DNA of 64,000 nt from NCBI RefSeq assembly GCF_004364435.1, contig NZ_SOCT01000010.1, positions 1-64,000 on the forward strand, in the 5' to 3' direction. The DNA comes from Pseudomonas sp. LP_7_YM (GTDB lineage Bacteria; Pseudomonadota; Gammaproteobacteria; Pseudomonadales; Pseudomonadaceae). Every line of letters begins with the position of its first letter. The stretch's first letter is position 1. This document shows, one piece after another, positions 56,951 through 64,000 of this stretch. The notes under the pieces were generated by a model. The model saw only the letters and a list, made by a program, of their open reading frames with translations. It had not been told where the DNA came from and ran no database searches. The translations under genes and the position numbers were made by a program.

Positions 56951-57886
56951 ATGAGTAAAAAAAGGTACCCCAGGTTTTTTGGCTTCTTGGCCCTTTTCAG
57001 CATGCTCCTGCTCAGCGGGTGCGATTACACCTTGCTGAATCCCAAGGGCCATATTGGCGTGCAAGAGCGTGACCTGATTGTCACCGCTACGTTGCTCATG
57101 CTGCTGGTGGTGGTGCCGGTCATTTGCATGACCATCATCTTCGCCTGGAAGTATCGCGCGTCGAACAAGAACGCCACCTACACCCCTGACTGGGCACATT
57201 CGACCAGAATCGAACTGGTTGTCTGGGTGATCCCGATGATCATCATCGCCATTCTCGGCTACTTCACCTACAAGTCGACTCACGCCCTGGACCCTTACCG
57301 TCCGCTCGAGTCTGACGTCAAGCCGGTGACTATCGAAGTCGTGGCGCTGGACTGGAAGTGGTTGTTCATCTACCCGGAACAAGGCATTGCTACCGTCAAC
57401 AAGATCGTGTTCCCGGCCAACACGCCGGTCAATTTCCGCATCACTTCCGATGCGGTCATGAACTCGTTCTTCATTCCGGCATTGGGCGGCCAGATTTACG
57501 CCATGGCCGGCATGCAGACCAAGTTGCACTTGATCGCCAATGAAAATGGCGAATTCGACGGTATCTCCGCCAACTACAGTGGCGCGGGTTTCACCGGCAT
57601 GAAATTCAAGGCAACCGCCACCTCACAGGCAGATTTCGATGCCTGGGTTGCCGAGGTCAAGAGTTCACCTAAACAGCTGGGAACGGCTGAATACGCTGCA
57701 TTGGCCAAACCTAGCGAACGCAACCCCGTTGAACTCTACTCTGCAGTCGCCCCAAACCTGTTCCAGACTATCATCGATAAGTATGAAGGTATGAAGCCGG
57801 GCAAGATTGTTCACGAGAAGAAAGAAGTGGCCGGTACGGAAGTGATGGACATGGGTAAGCATTCAGCTGCGCAGGCAGAGGAGTAA
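56951..57886 (+). CDS. cyoA: Cytochrome bo3 ubiquinol oxidase subunit II
   Basis: 311 residues from ATG 56951. Lipoprotein signal ([13 protein letters not shown]), two membrane segments, then a periplasmic cupredoxin-like domain without the CuA ligands ([33 protein letters not shown]), as in quinol oxidases. GAGG precedes the ATG. First gene of cyoABCDE; the stop is 3 bp before cyoB. Confidence 0.97.
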   Translation: MSKKRYPRFFGFLALFSMLLLSGCDYTLLNPKGHIGVQERDLIVTATLLMLLVVVPVICMTIIFAWKYRASNKNATYTPDWAHSTRIELVVWVIPMIIIAILGYFTYKSTHALDPYRPLESDVKPVTIEVVALDWKWLFIYPEQGIATVNKIVFPANTPVNFRITSDAVMNSFFIPALGGQIYAMAGMQTKLHLIANENGEFDGISANYSGAGFTGMKFKATATSQADFDAWVAEVKSSPKQLGTAEYAALAKPSERNPVELYSAVAPNLFQTIIDKYEGMKPGKIVHEKKEVAGTEVMDMGKHSAAQAEE

Positions 57887-57889
57887 ACG

Positions 57890-59908
57890 ATGTTTGGTAA
57901 ATTAAGTCTGGACGCGATACCGTTTCACGAACCGATAGTCATGATCACGCTTGCCATGATCGCTATAGGCGGCGTGGCGGTATTCGGTCTGATTACATAT
58001 TTCAAGAAATGGACCTACCTTTGGACCGAGTGGCTGACTTCGGTTGACCACAAGAAAATCGGTGTGATGTACATCGCCATCGCCATGGTCATGCTGATTC
58101 GTGGCTTTGCTGACGCCGTGATGATGCGTTCCCAGCTGGCCCTGGCCACCGAGGGTTCGCCTGGCTATCTGCCGCCTGAACACTATGACCAGATCTTCAC
58201 CGCCCACGGTGTGATCATGATCATCTTCATGGCGATGCCGTTCTTCACCGGTCTGATGAACATCGTTCTGCCTTTGCAGATCGGCGCTCGCGACGTTGCC
58301 TTCCCGTTCCTGAACTCCCTGTCCCTGTACCTGCTGATCTCTGGCGTGGTTCTGGTGAACATTTCTCTGGGTGTCGGCGAATTCGCACGTACCGGTTGGG
58401 TTGCCTATCCGCCGCTGTCTGAACTGGGGTATAGCCCGGGCGTAGGTGTGGATTACTACATCTGGGCACTTCAGCTATCGGGTCTGGGTACGACACTGAC
58501 GGGCGTGAACTTCCTGGTTACCGTCCTGAAAATGCGTGCACCCGGCATGAAAATGATGGACATGCCGATCTTCACCTGGACCTGCACCTGGGCAAACGTC
58601 CTGATCGTGGCTTCGTTCCCGATCCTGACCGCCACCCTGGCGTTGCTGACCCTTGATCGTTACCTGGACTTCCACATCTTCACGAACGAACTGGGTGGTA
58701 ACCCAATGATGTACGTGAACCTGTTCTGGGCATGGGGTCACCCTGAGGTTTACATCCTCGTGCTGCCGGCATTCGGTGTGTTCTCCGAAGTTATCTCGAC
58801 GTTCACCGGCAAGCGCCTGTTCGGCCACCATTCGATGATCTACGCCTCGGGTGCGATCTCCGTACTGGGCTTCATGGTCTGGCTGCACCACTTCTTCACC
58901 ATGGGCTCGGGTGCAAGCGTCAATGCCTTCTTCGGACTGGCGACGATGCTGATTTCCATCCCGACGGGGGTGAAGCTGTTCAACTGGCTGTTCACCATCT
59001 ACCAGGGCCGCCTGCGCTTCACCGCGCCGGTCATGTGGACCCTGGGCTTCATGGTGACCTTCTCCATCGGTGGTATGACGGGCGTGCTGCTGGCGGTGCC
59101 GGGCGCTGACTTCGTACTGCATAACAGCCTGTTCGTAATCGCGCACTTCCACAACGTGATCATCGGTGGTGCCGTATTCGGTTACATCGCGGGCTTCGCG
59201 TTCTGGTTCCCGAAAGCGTTCGGCTTCAAGCTGAACGAGAAGTGGGGCAAGGCAGCGTTCTGGTTCTGGATCTCGGGCTTCTACGTGGCATTCATGCCGC
59301 TGTACGCACTGGGCTTCATGGGCATGACTCGTCGTCTGAATACCACCGATAACCCGGACTGGACACCTTACCTGCACGTTGCCTTCTGGGGCGCCATGCT
59401 GATCGCGGTAGGTGTTGCCTGCCAGTTGATCCAGCTGTACGTGAGTATCCGTGACCGTGAGCAGAATCGCGACGTGACCGGCGACCCATGGAATGGCCAC
59501 ACTCTGGAATGGTCGACCTCGTCGCCACCTCCGTTCTACAACTTCGCAGAAATGCCGAAGGCTGAAGAAATCGATGCGTTCTACGCGGCCAAGCGTGATG
59601 GCGAAGCGTACAAGGTTCCGGCCAGGTACTCTGACATCCACATGCCGAACAACACCGCAACCGGGCTGATAATGGGTGCACTGCTGACCATTTTCGGTTT
59701 CGCGATGATCTGGCACATCTGGTGGCTGTCGATCGCAAGCCTTGCTGGCACGATCATCTATTTCGTCATTCATGCTGCACGTGACGATCAGGGCTTCATG
59801 GTTCCTGCTTCTGAAGTGGCACGTATCGAAGGCGAGCACCACAGGGTCCTGGAATCGGTCCGCAATGCCCAGGCAAACACTCCTGTCAACAAGCTGGAGC
59901 AGGCGTAA
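57890..59908 (+). CDS. cyoB: Cytochrome bo3 ubiquinol oxidase subunit I
   Basis: 672 residues, with about 15 membrane segments. Haem and CuB ligands are readable: [13 protein letters not shown] (low-spin haem His), [15 protein letters not shown] (CuB His-Tyr), HHFFTMG (CuB His pair) and [17 protein letters not shown] (haem o3 and b His). It reduces O2 to water and pumps protons. GGAG precedes the ATG. Confidence 0.98.
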   Translation: MFGKLSLDAIPFHEPIVMITLAMIAIGGVAVFGLITYFKKWTYLWTEWLTSVDHKKIGVMYIAIAMVMLIRGFADAVMMRSQLALATEGSPGYLPPEHYDQIFTAHGVIMIIFMAMPFFTGLMNIVLPLQIGARDVAFPFLNSLSLYLLISGVVLVNISLGVGEFARTGWVAYPPLSELGYSPGVGVDYYIWALQLSGLGTTLTGVNFLVTVLKMRAPGMKMMDMPIFTWTCTWANVLIVASFPILTATLALLTLDRYLDFHIFTNELGGNPMMYVNLFWAWGHPEVYILVLPAFGVFSEVISTFTGKRLFGHHSMIYASGAISVLGFMVWLHHFFTMGSGASVNAFFGLATMLISIPTGVKLFNWLFTIYQGRLRFTAPVMWTLGFMVTFSIGGMTGVLLAVPGADFVLHNSLFVIAHFHNVIIGGAVFGYIAGFAFWFPKAFGFKLNEKWGKAAFWFWISGFYVAFMPLYALGFMGMTRRLNTTDNPDWTPYLHVAFWGAMLIAVGVACQLIQLYVSIRDREQNRDVTGDPWNGHTLEWSTSSPPPFYNFAEMPKAEEIDAFYAAKRDGEAYKVPARYSDIHMPNNTATGLIMGALLTIFGFAMIWHIWWLSIASLAGTIIYFVIHAARDDQGFMVPASEVARIEGEHHRVLESVRNAQANTPVNKLEQA

Positions 59909-59911
59909 ACA

Positions 59912-60532
59912 ATGTCGAACTTAGTATTTGATAGTGCGAAGGGTCACGACCACGCGCATGACCACGGCCATCACGACGCCGGTGAGATGAAAATCTTCGG
60001 CTTCTGGCTGTACCTGATGACCGACTGCATTCTGTTCGCGTCGATCTTCGCCGCCTACGCAGTACTGGTTAACAACGTTGCCGGTGGTCCTTCGGGCCAC
60101 GATATTTTCGAACTGCCTTACGTGCTTGGCGAAACCGCCTGCCTGTTGCTCAGTTCGATCACCTACGGCTTCGCCATGCTGGCGATGCACAGAGGCAACA
60201 AGTCGGGCGTCCTGGGCTGGTTGTTCGTGACCTTCCTGTTCGGTCTGGGCTTCATCGGGATGGAGATCAATGAGTTCCATACCCTGATCTCCGAAGGCTA
60301 CGGTCCTAACCGCAGCGGTTTCCTCTCGGCGTTCTTCACGCTGGTGGGCACCCACGGTCTGCACGTTACCAGTGGTCTGATCTGGATGGCGGTCATGATG
60401 TATCAGGTCAGCAAGAATGGGCTGACGCCGTCCAACCAGACGCGCCTGAGCATGCTCAGCCTGTTCTGGCACTTCCTGGACGTGGTCTGGATCTGCGTGT
60501 TCACCGTTGTCTATCTGATGGGGACCATCTAA
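59912..60532 (+). CDS. cyoC: Cytochrome bo3 ubiquinol oxidase subunit III
   Basis: 206 residues, five membrane segments. A His-rich N-terminus ([16 protein letters not shown]) is followed by [21 protein letters not shown] and [13 protein letters not shown], typical of subunit III. It stabilises the catalytic subunit. Its stop is directly followed by the cyoD ATG. Confidence 0.97.
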   Translation: MSNLVFDSAKGHDHAHDHGHHDAGEMKIFGFWLYLMTDCILFASIFAAYAVLVNNVAGGPSGHDIFELPYVLGETACLLLSSITYGFAMLAMHRGNKSGVLGWLFVTFLFGLGFIGMEINEFHTLISEGYGPNRSGFLSAFFTLVGTHGLHVTSGLIWMAVMMYQVSKNGLTPSNQTRLSMLSLFWHFLDVVWICVFTVVYLMGTI

Positions 60533-60865
60533 ATGGCGAATTCACATCAATCTCATGACGACTCCAGCCACGGCAGCTACAAGTCGTACATGGTCGGTTT
60601 CGTACTGTCGATCATCCTGACCGCGGTTCCTTTCGGTCTGGTGATGTTCCCGACAATCTCGAAAATCGCCACCTTGTGGGTCGTACTGATCTTCGCAGTT
60701 GTGCAGGTTCTGGTTCATCTGGTGTATTTCCTGCACCTGGATCGTTCGAGTGGACAGCGCAACAACATGGTTGCTTTCGCGTTCGCAACGCTGGTTATCT
60801 TCCTGCTGGTGGGCCTGACTGTCTGGATCATGTTCAGCATTCACACCGCCATGATGGCGAAGTGA
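60533..60865 (+). CDS. cyoD: Cytochrome bo3 ubiquinol oxidase subunit IV
   Basis: 110 residues, three membrane segments with [32 protein letters not shown] and a final [11 protein letters not shown]. It assists assembly of the haem-copper site. It starts at the base after the cyoC stop. Confidence 0.96.
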   Translation: MANSHQSHDDSSHGSYKSYMVGFVLSIILTAVPFGLVMFPTISKIATLWVVLIFAVVQVLVHLVYFLHLDRSSGQRNNMVAFAFATLVIFLLVGLTVWIMFSIHTAMMAK

Positions 60866-60875
60866 GGAAAACCTG

Positions 60876-61766
60876 ATGTCACTGAAGCACTTTATCCAAA
60901 TCACCAAACCGGGGATCATTTTCGGTAACGTGCTTTCGGTGGCCGGTGGCTTTTTTCTGGCGTCCAAGGGGCATGTCGATTTCGGCCTGTTCCTCGTAGC
61001 GATGATTGGTACGTCGCTGGTCGTAGCGTCCGGTTGTGTCTTTAACAACTGCATCGACCGCGACATCGATCTGAAGATGGAGCGCACCAGGAACCGAGTG
61101 CTGGTTCAGGGACTGGTTTCGTTGAAACTGGCCCTGACCTACGCCGTGGTGCTGGGTGTAGTCGGTGTGGGCCTGCTGTACTTCAAGGCCAATGCGCTGG
61201 CGGCACTGTTCGCAGTGATCGGTTTTGTGATCTACGTCGGCTTCTACAGCCTGTACCTGAAACGCAAATCCGTTCACGGAACATTGGTTGGCAGTCTGTC
61301 CGGAGCGATGCCTCCCGTCATCGGCTATGTCGCAGTGAGTAACAGCTTTGACCTGGCTGCGCTGACCTTGCTGGTCATGTTCAGTCTGTGGCAGATGCCT
61401 CACTCTTATGCCATCGCAATCTTCCGCTTCAATGACTATCTGGCTGCCTCGATTCCGGTTCTTCCGGTCAAACGCGGCATCCGGGTTGCAAAACGCCATA
61501 TCCTGATCTACATCCTGGCCTTCCTGCTGGCGACTCTGATGCTGACGTTTGGCGGTTACGCCGGGCTCAACTATCTGGCCGTCGCCGCTGCCATGGGCAT
61601 GTACTGGTTGTACATGGCCTGGACAGGTTACAAAGCCAAAGATGACACCGTTTGGGCACGCAAGCTGTTCGTGTTCTCCATCTTCACGATCACAGCCTTG
61701 AGCGTGGCAATGTCGCTGGATTTTCAGGTAACTAAGGAATTGCTGGTGACATACGCAGCTCCTTGA
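60876..61766 (+). CDS. cyoE: Protohaem IX farnesyltransferase (haem O synthase)
   Basis: 296 residues, about nine membrane segments of the UbiA prenyltransferase family. The Asp-rich motif [18 protein letters not shown] and the YTLYLKRKS-like loop ([20 protein letters not shown]) are clear. It makes haem O for CyoB. GAGG lies before the ATG; a strong terminator ends the operon. Confidence 0.97.
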   Translation: MSLKHFIQITKPGIIFGNVLSVAGGFFLASKGHVDFGLFLVAMIGTSLVVASGCVFNNCIDRDIDLKMERTRNRVLVQGLVSLKLALTYAVVLGVVGVGLLYFKANALAALFAVIGFVIYVGFYSLYLKRKSVHGTLVGSLSGAMPPVIGYVAVSNSFDLAALTLLVMFSLWQMPHSYAIAIFRFNDYLAASIPVLPVKRGIRVAKRHILIYILAFLLATLMLTFGGYAGLNYLAVAAAMGMYWLYMAWTGYKAKDDTVWARKLFVFSIFTITALSVAMSLDFQVTKELLVTYAAP

Positions 61767-61783
61767 TCACCTGAACCGAACAT

Positions 61784-61821
61784 AAAAAACCCCGCTGTTC
61801 AACAGAGCAGCGGGGTTTTTT
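61784..61821. terminator. Strong terminator after cyoE
   Basis: AAAAAACCCCGCTG (61784-61797) pairs with CAGCGGGGTTTTTT (61808-61821). The A and T feet allow action in both directions. Confidence 0.93.
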
Positions 61822-62009
61822 ATTGCCTCGCCGCCCGTAGTGCTACGCAGATGGTCGCAATGCGCTGTAGGGCAAATCCGCTTTTTCCGTTCGTAACGCT
61901 TAATCCTCCATGACAAAAGCCATCGCTTTGCCGCATCATGTGTCTGTTTTGTACAGGGATCGTAGCGAAATGCCTTCGATCCAGTCGTAGAGACACAACA
62001 ATCAGAATT

Positions 62010-62912
62010 ATGACTGACCAAATCACTCCAGAACGCCTGCCCCGGAATGACTCGATGCCTCTCGTATCGATCATCGCGCCCTGCTACAACGCAGAAAGGT
62101 ATCTGGACGCTGCCATTGCCAGCATCTTTGCCCAGGACTACCAAAACTTCGAAGTCATTATCGTCGATGATGGTTCGAGCGATAACAGCGTCGCGATGCT
62201 TCAGGCGCTCCAAAGCACGTACGATTTCCAGCTCTATGCTCAGCCCAATCAAGGTGTCAGTGCCGCTTTGAATCACGGGCTTCGGTACGCTCGCGGCGAA
62301 TACGTGTGCACGCCCGATCTGGACGACATCATGCTGCCCTCGTCGGTGCGGTTGCGTGCGGACTACCTGAACCAGCACCCTGAAGTAGGCTGCGTAGGTG
62401 CGCTGATCATCTACATGGATTCGGACGGCAACGACACCAAGACCCAGAAGCTAGCGGGTATCAGAAAGCTCAGTTTCGATGAGATCCTCGGAGACGCCAT
62501 CGTCGTCGGTGCACCGGTTTCGCTTTACCGGATGGATGCCATGAAGGCGGTGGATTTCTATGACCCACAGATCAGGGTTCAGGATTTTCAGATGACCCTC
62601 AAGATCGCCAACAGGGGCTATGAAGTCCATGTTTTGCCGATGAACGTCACGCGCTATCGCCGCCATCCGAACAACCTGTCGCGTCGCTACAAGGTGCTTC
62701 TGGACGCAGATATGCGCACCATTGCCCCTTATCGGGCGCATCCGGCCTACAACCGTGGTTTCACTGCGATCATCAACAAGGCGTTGAAGTACGCAGTGGT
62801 CAACGACAAGAAGTACGCGTGGACCCTGTTGCGCTCGATTCCGCTTCGACAATTCAACAAGACCACCTTTCGCCGCTTCAAGCGCCTGTTGCTGCACCGC
62901 CAAAGCAGTTAA
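62010..62912 (+). CDS. Family 2 glycosyltransferase
   Basis: 300 residues from ATG 62010. GT-A fold: [30 protein letters not shown], and the DxD-like [12 protein letters not shown]. No membrane segments, so probably a cytosolic enzyme that uses a nucleotide sugar to build a surface glycan. The C-terminal third is basic ([14 protein letters not shown]). The next gene, 40 bp downstream, is an acyltransferase of the kind that decorates such glycans. No strong Shine-Dalgarno sequence is visible; the frame is open to 61938. Confidence 0.87.
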   Translation: MTDQITPERLPRNDSMPLVSIIAPCYNAERYLDAAIASIFAQDYQNFEVIIVDDGSSDNSVAMLQALQSTYDFQLYAQPNQGVSAALNHGLRYARGEYVCTPDLDDIMLPSSVRLRADYLNQHPEVGCVGALIIYMDSDGNDTKTQKLAGIRKLSFDEILGDAIVVGAPVSLYRMDAMKAVDFYDPQIRVQDFQMTLKIANRGYEVHVLPMNVTRYRRHPNNLSRRYKVLLDADMRTIAPYRAHPAYNRGFTAIINKALKYAVVNDKKYAWTLLRSIPLRQFNKTTFRRFKRLLLHRQSS

Positions 62913-62952
62913 CCCGAAAACCAGTGCGCCTGCTTTCGCCCCGGACCCTCGC

Positions 62953-63576
62953 ATGAAATTCTTCGAATTGCTCAAGACCCGCAAAACCAGAAAGCATCTG
63001 CGCAGCCTGGATAAACTCGAACGCGAGCCGGAAAGAATCCGCCTGCGTTACCCGCACTACGTTGTGGGCACAGGCACCTACGGCATCCCGGAGGTGTTCG
63101 AATTCGGTGATGACACCCTCCTGCGGGTCGGCTCGTACACCTCGATTGCCGCTGGAGTGAAGATCCTGCTCGGTGGCGAGCATCGCACCGACTGGCTGAC
63201 CACTTACCCATTCCCGGCGATGATGAAGGGCCTGGAAGACATCAAGGACTACGCCCCCAGCAAAGGCGATGTGGTGATTGGCAGCGATTGCTGGATCTGT
63301 GCCGGAGCGACCATTCTGTCGGGCGTCACCATCGGCCACGGTGCTATCGTCGCCGCCGGTGCGGTGGTGGCCCGGGATGTGCCGCCTTTTGCGGTAGTGG
63401 GTGGCAATCCCTGCAAATTCATCCGCTGGCGCTTCGACGAAGAGGTTCGCGAGCGGCTGCTTCAGGCTGCGTGGTGGGATTGGCCGATGGAAGAGGTCAA
63501 GTCGGTTGCCAGAATGCTCTCAGGGTCGGATCTGAGCGCTTTTCTGAACTACCTCAGGTCACGCAAGGCGGCCTGA
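62953..63576 (+). CDS. CatB-like hexapeptide-repeat O-acetyltransferase
   Basis: 207 residues. Left-handed beta-helix repeats are visible ([73 protein letters not shown]). The His in GGEHRTDW matches the catalytic His of the xenobiotic/CatB acetyltransferase group. Given the glycosyltransferase before it, acetylation of a sugar is more likely than antibiotic resistance. Confidence 0.87.
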   Translation: MKFFELLKTRKTRKHLRSLDKLEREPERIRLRYPHYVVGTGTYGIPEVFEFGDDTLLRVGSYTSIAAGVKILLGGEHRTDWLTTYPFPAMMKGLEDIKDYAPSKGDVVIGSDCWICAGATILSGVTIGHGAIVAAGAVVARDVPPFAVVGGNPCKFIRWRFDEEVRERLLQAAWWDWPMEEVKSVARMLSGSDLSAFLNYLRSRKAA

Positions 63577-63622
63577 ACCGTGGTGACAGGCCAGCGCTAA
63601 TGGGATTTGCGTGAGTTTCGGG

Positions 63623-64000
63623 CTATTGCGCCTCGGCGCTGTCCGGGTTTTTTGCGGGTCCCAACACGATTGCCAAATGGCGCAAATCCTCGATTTCCAC
63701 AGTGAAGCTTTTGCCCAATGGGCTGGCTTTCAGCGTGCCTAAGGCAAACACGGTAAAGAATCGAATCTCATCGGCGTGGCTCAACAGCTCGCTGATGTAA
63801 CGGCTGGAGCGATAGGCTTGCATCTGTGCGGGCGACACGTACAGCGTCACCCGCTTGCCCTGCAGCCGATCAAAGAATTTGAATTTGAAGCCGGTGCCAT
63901 AGCGCTCCACCAGACCGCCGCCATAAAGCACCCGACGCTCGTTGCCCAACTGGGCAAATTTGATGTGTCGGAAATACGAGCGCAGCGACACCTCGCCCTG
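63623..64000 (-). CDS. Hypothetical protein, 3' part (5' end at or beyond window edge)
   Basis: At least 122 residues. A GTG at 63991 could be the start, but the frame is open to the end of the window (residues before it QGE), so the gene may be longer. Contains SLRSYFRHIKFAQLGNERR and YVSPAQMQAYRSSRYISELL; I do not recognise a family. It converges with the acyltransferase gene. Confidence 0.55.
   Translation of the reverse strand, partial: QGEVSLRSYFRHIKFAQLGNERRVLYGGGLVERYGTGFKFKFFDRLQGKRVTLYVSPAQMQAYRSSRYISELLSHADEIRFFTVFALGTLKASPLGKSFTVEIEDLRHLAIVLGPAKNPDSAEAQ

Noticed and set aside
58475-59842. 455-codon minus-strand open frame
   Set aside because: Antisense to cyoB with intact haem ligands; His/Asp/Arg-rich composition typical of shadows.
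62953-63576. Chloramphenicol acetyltransferase (resistance gene)
   Set aside because: The hexapeptide fold is shared with many sugar acetyltransferases and the neighbour is a glycosyltransferase; nothing points to resistance.

Overview
This window looks like a chromosomal segment of a fluorescent Pseudomonas, most likely of the P. syringae group. I infer this from the fused EIIA-HPr-EI fruB with fruK/fruA and divergent fruR, the gatCAB / mreBCD-maf-rng-yhdP-nitrilase-tldD-darP-pmbA order, the Fur-box/orfX-like/sodA unit, the short palindromic intergenic repeats of pseudomonad type, and the cyoABCDE oxidase. No rRNA or tRNA gene was found, and there is no phage, IS or CRISPR.

Layout. 1-4712: 3' end of a nonribosomal peptide synthetase (A-tail, PCP, dual-type C/E, A, PCP, TE), then an MFS exporter (4869-6074). 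6250-8574 (minus): low-affinity iron permease-like protein, tatD and fruR. 8868-14426: fruBKA fructose PTS operon. 14673-18212: a phoD that has lost its 3' half, an AEC transporter, a CaCA-type antiporter and an RlpA-like lipoprotein. 18350-21561 (minus): gatBAC. 21768-35429: cell-shape and housekeeping block mreBCD, maf, rng, yhdP, a nitrilase-family gene, tldD, darP (minus) and pmbA. 35716-37691: Fur box, orfX-like gene, Mn-SOD and a ZIP transporter. 37838-39172: a DUF1810 gene, a yjdM/phnA-like gene and a cluster of tandemly amplified palindromic repeats. 39249-45611 (minus): RND efflux operon (MFP, permease, response regulator, sensor kinase) without an outer-membrane factor. 45831-52417: chaperone-usher fimbrial operon with two chaperones, an undersized pilin-like protein and a tip adhesin. 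52522-55662: small conserved protein, GNAT, CheV and hmp flavohaemoglobin with a NorR/FhpR plus sigma-54 type promoter. 55973-61766: dsbB and cyoABCDE. 62010-64000: glycosyltransferase, hexapeptide acyltransferase and an incomplete hypothetical gene.

Most of the window is conserved pseudomonad backbone. The accessory parts are the NRPS/MFS end, the phoD deletion, the RND-two-component operon and the fimbrial island. The points I consider most worth a second look are: two genes (mreC and the CaCA antiporter) whose best start codon is AUU placed 6 nt after a good Shine-Dalgarno sequence; three evenly formed GTCA-N3-TGAC-like boxes plus a -24/-12 element before hmp; the palindrome-rich control region and pilin-like protein of the fimbrial island; a tandemly amplified repeat family; and CA-rich Hfq/Crc-like motifs before fruB and the ZIP gene. 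All functional calls come from reading motifs; no database search was run.
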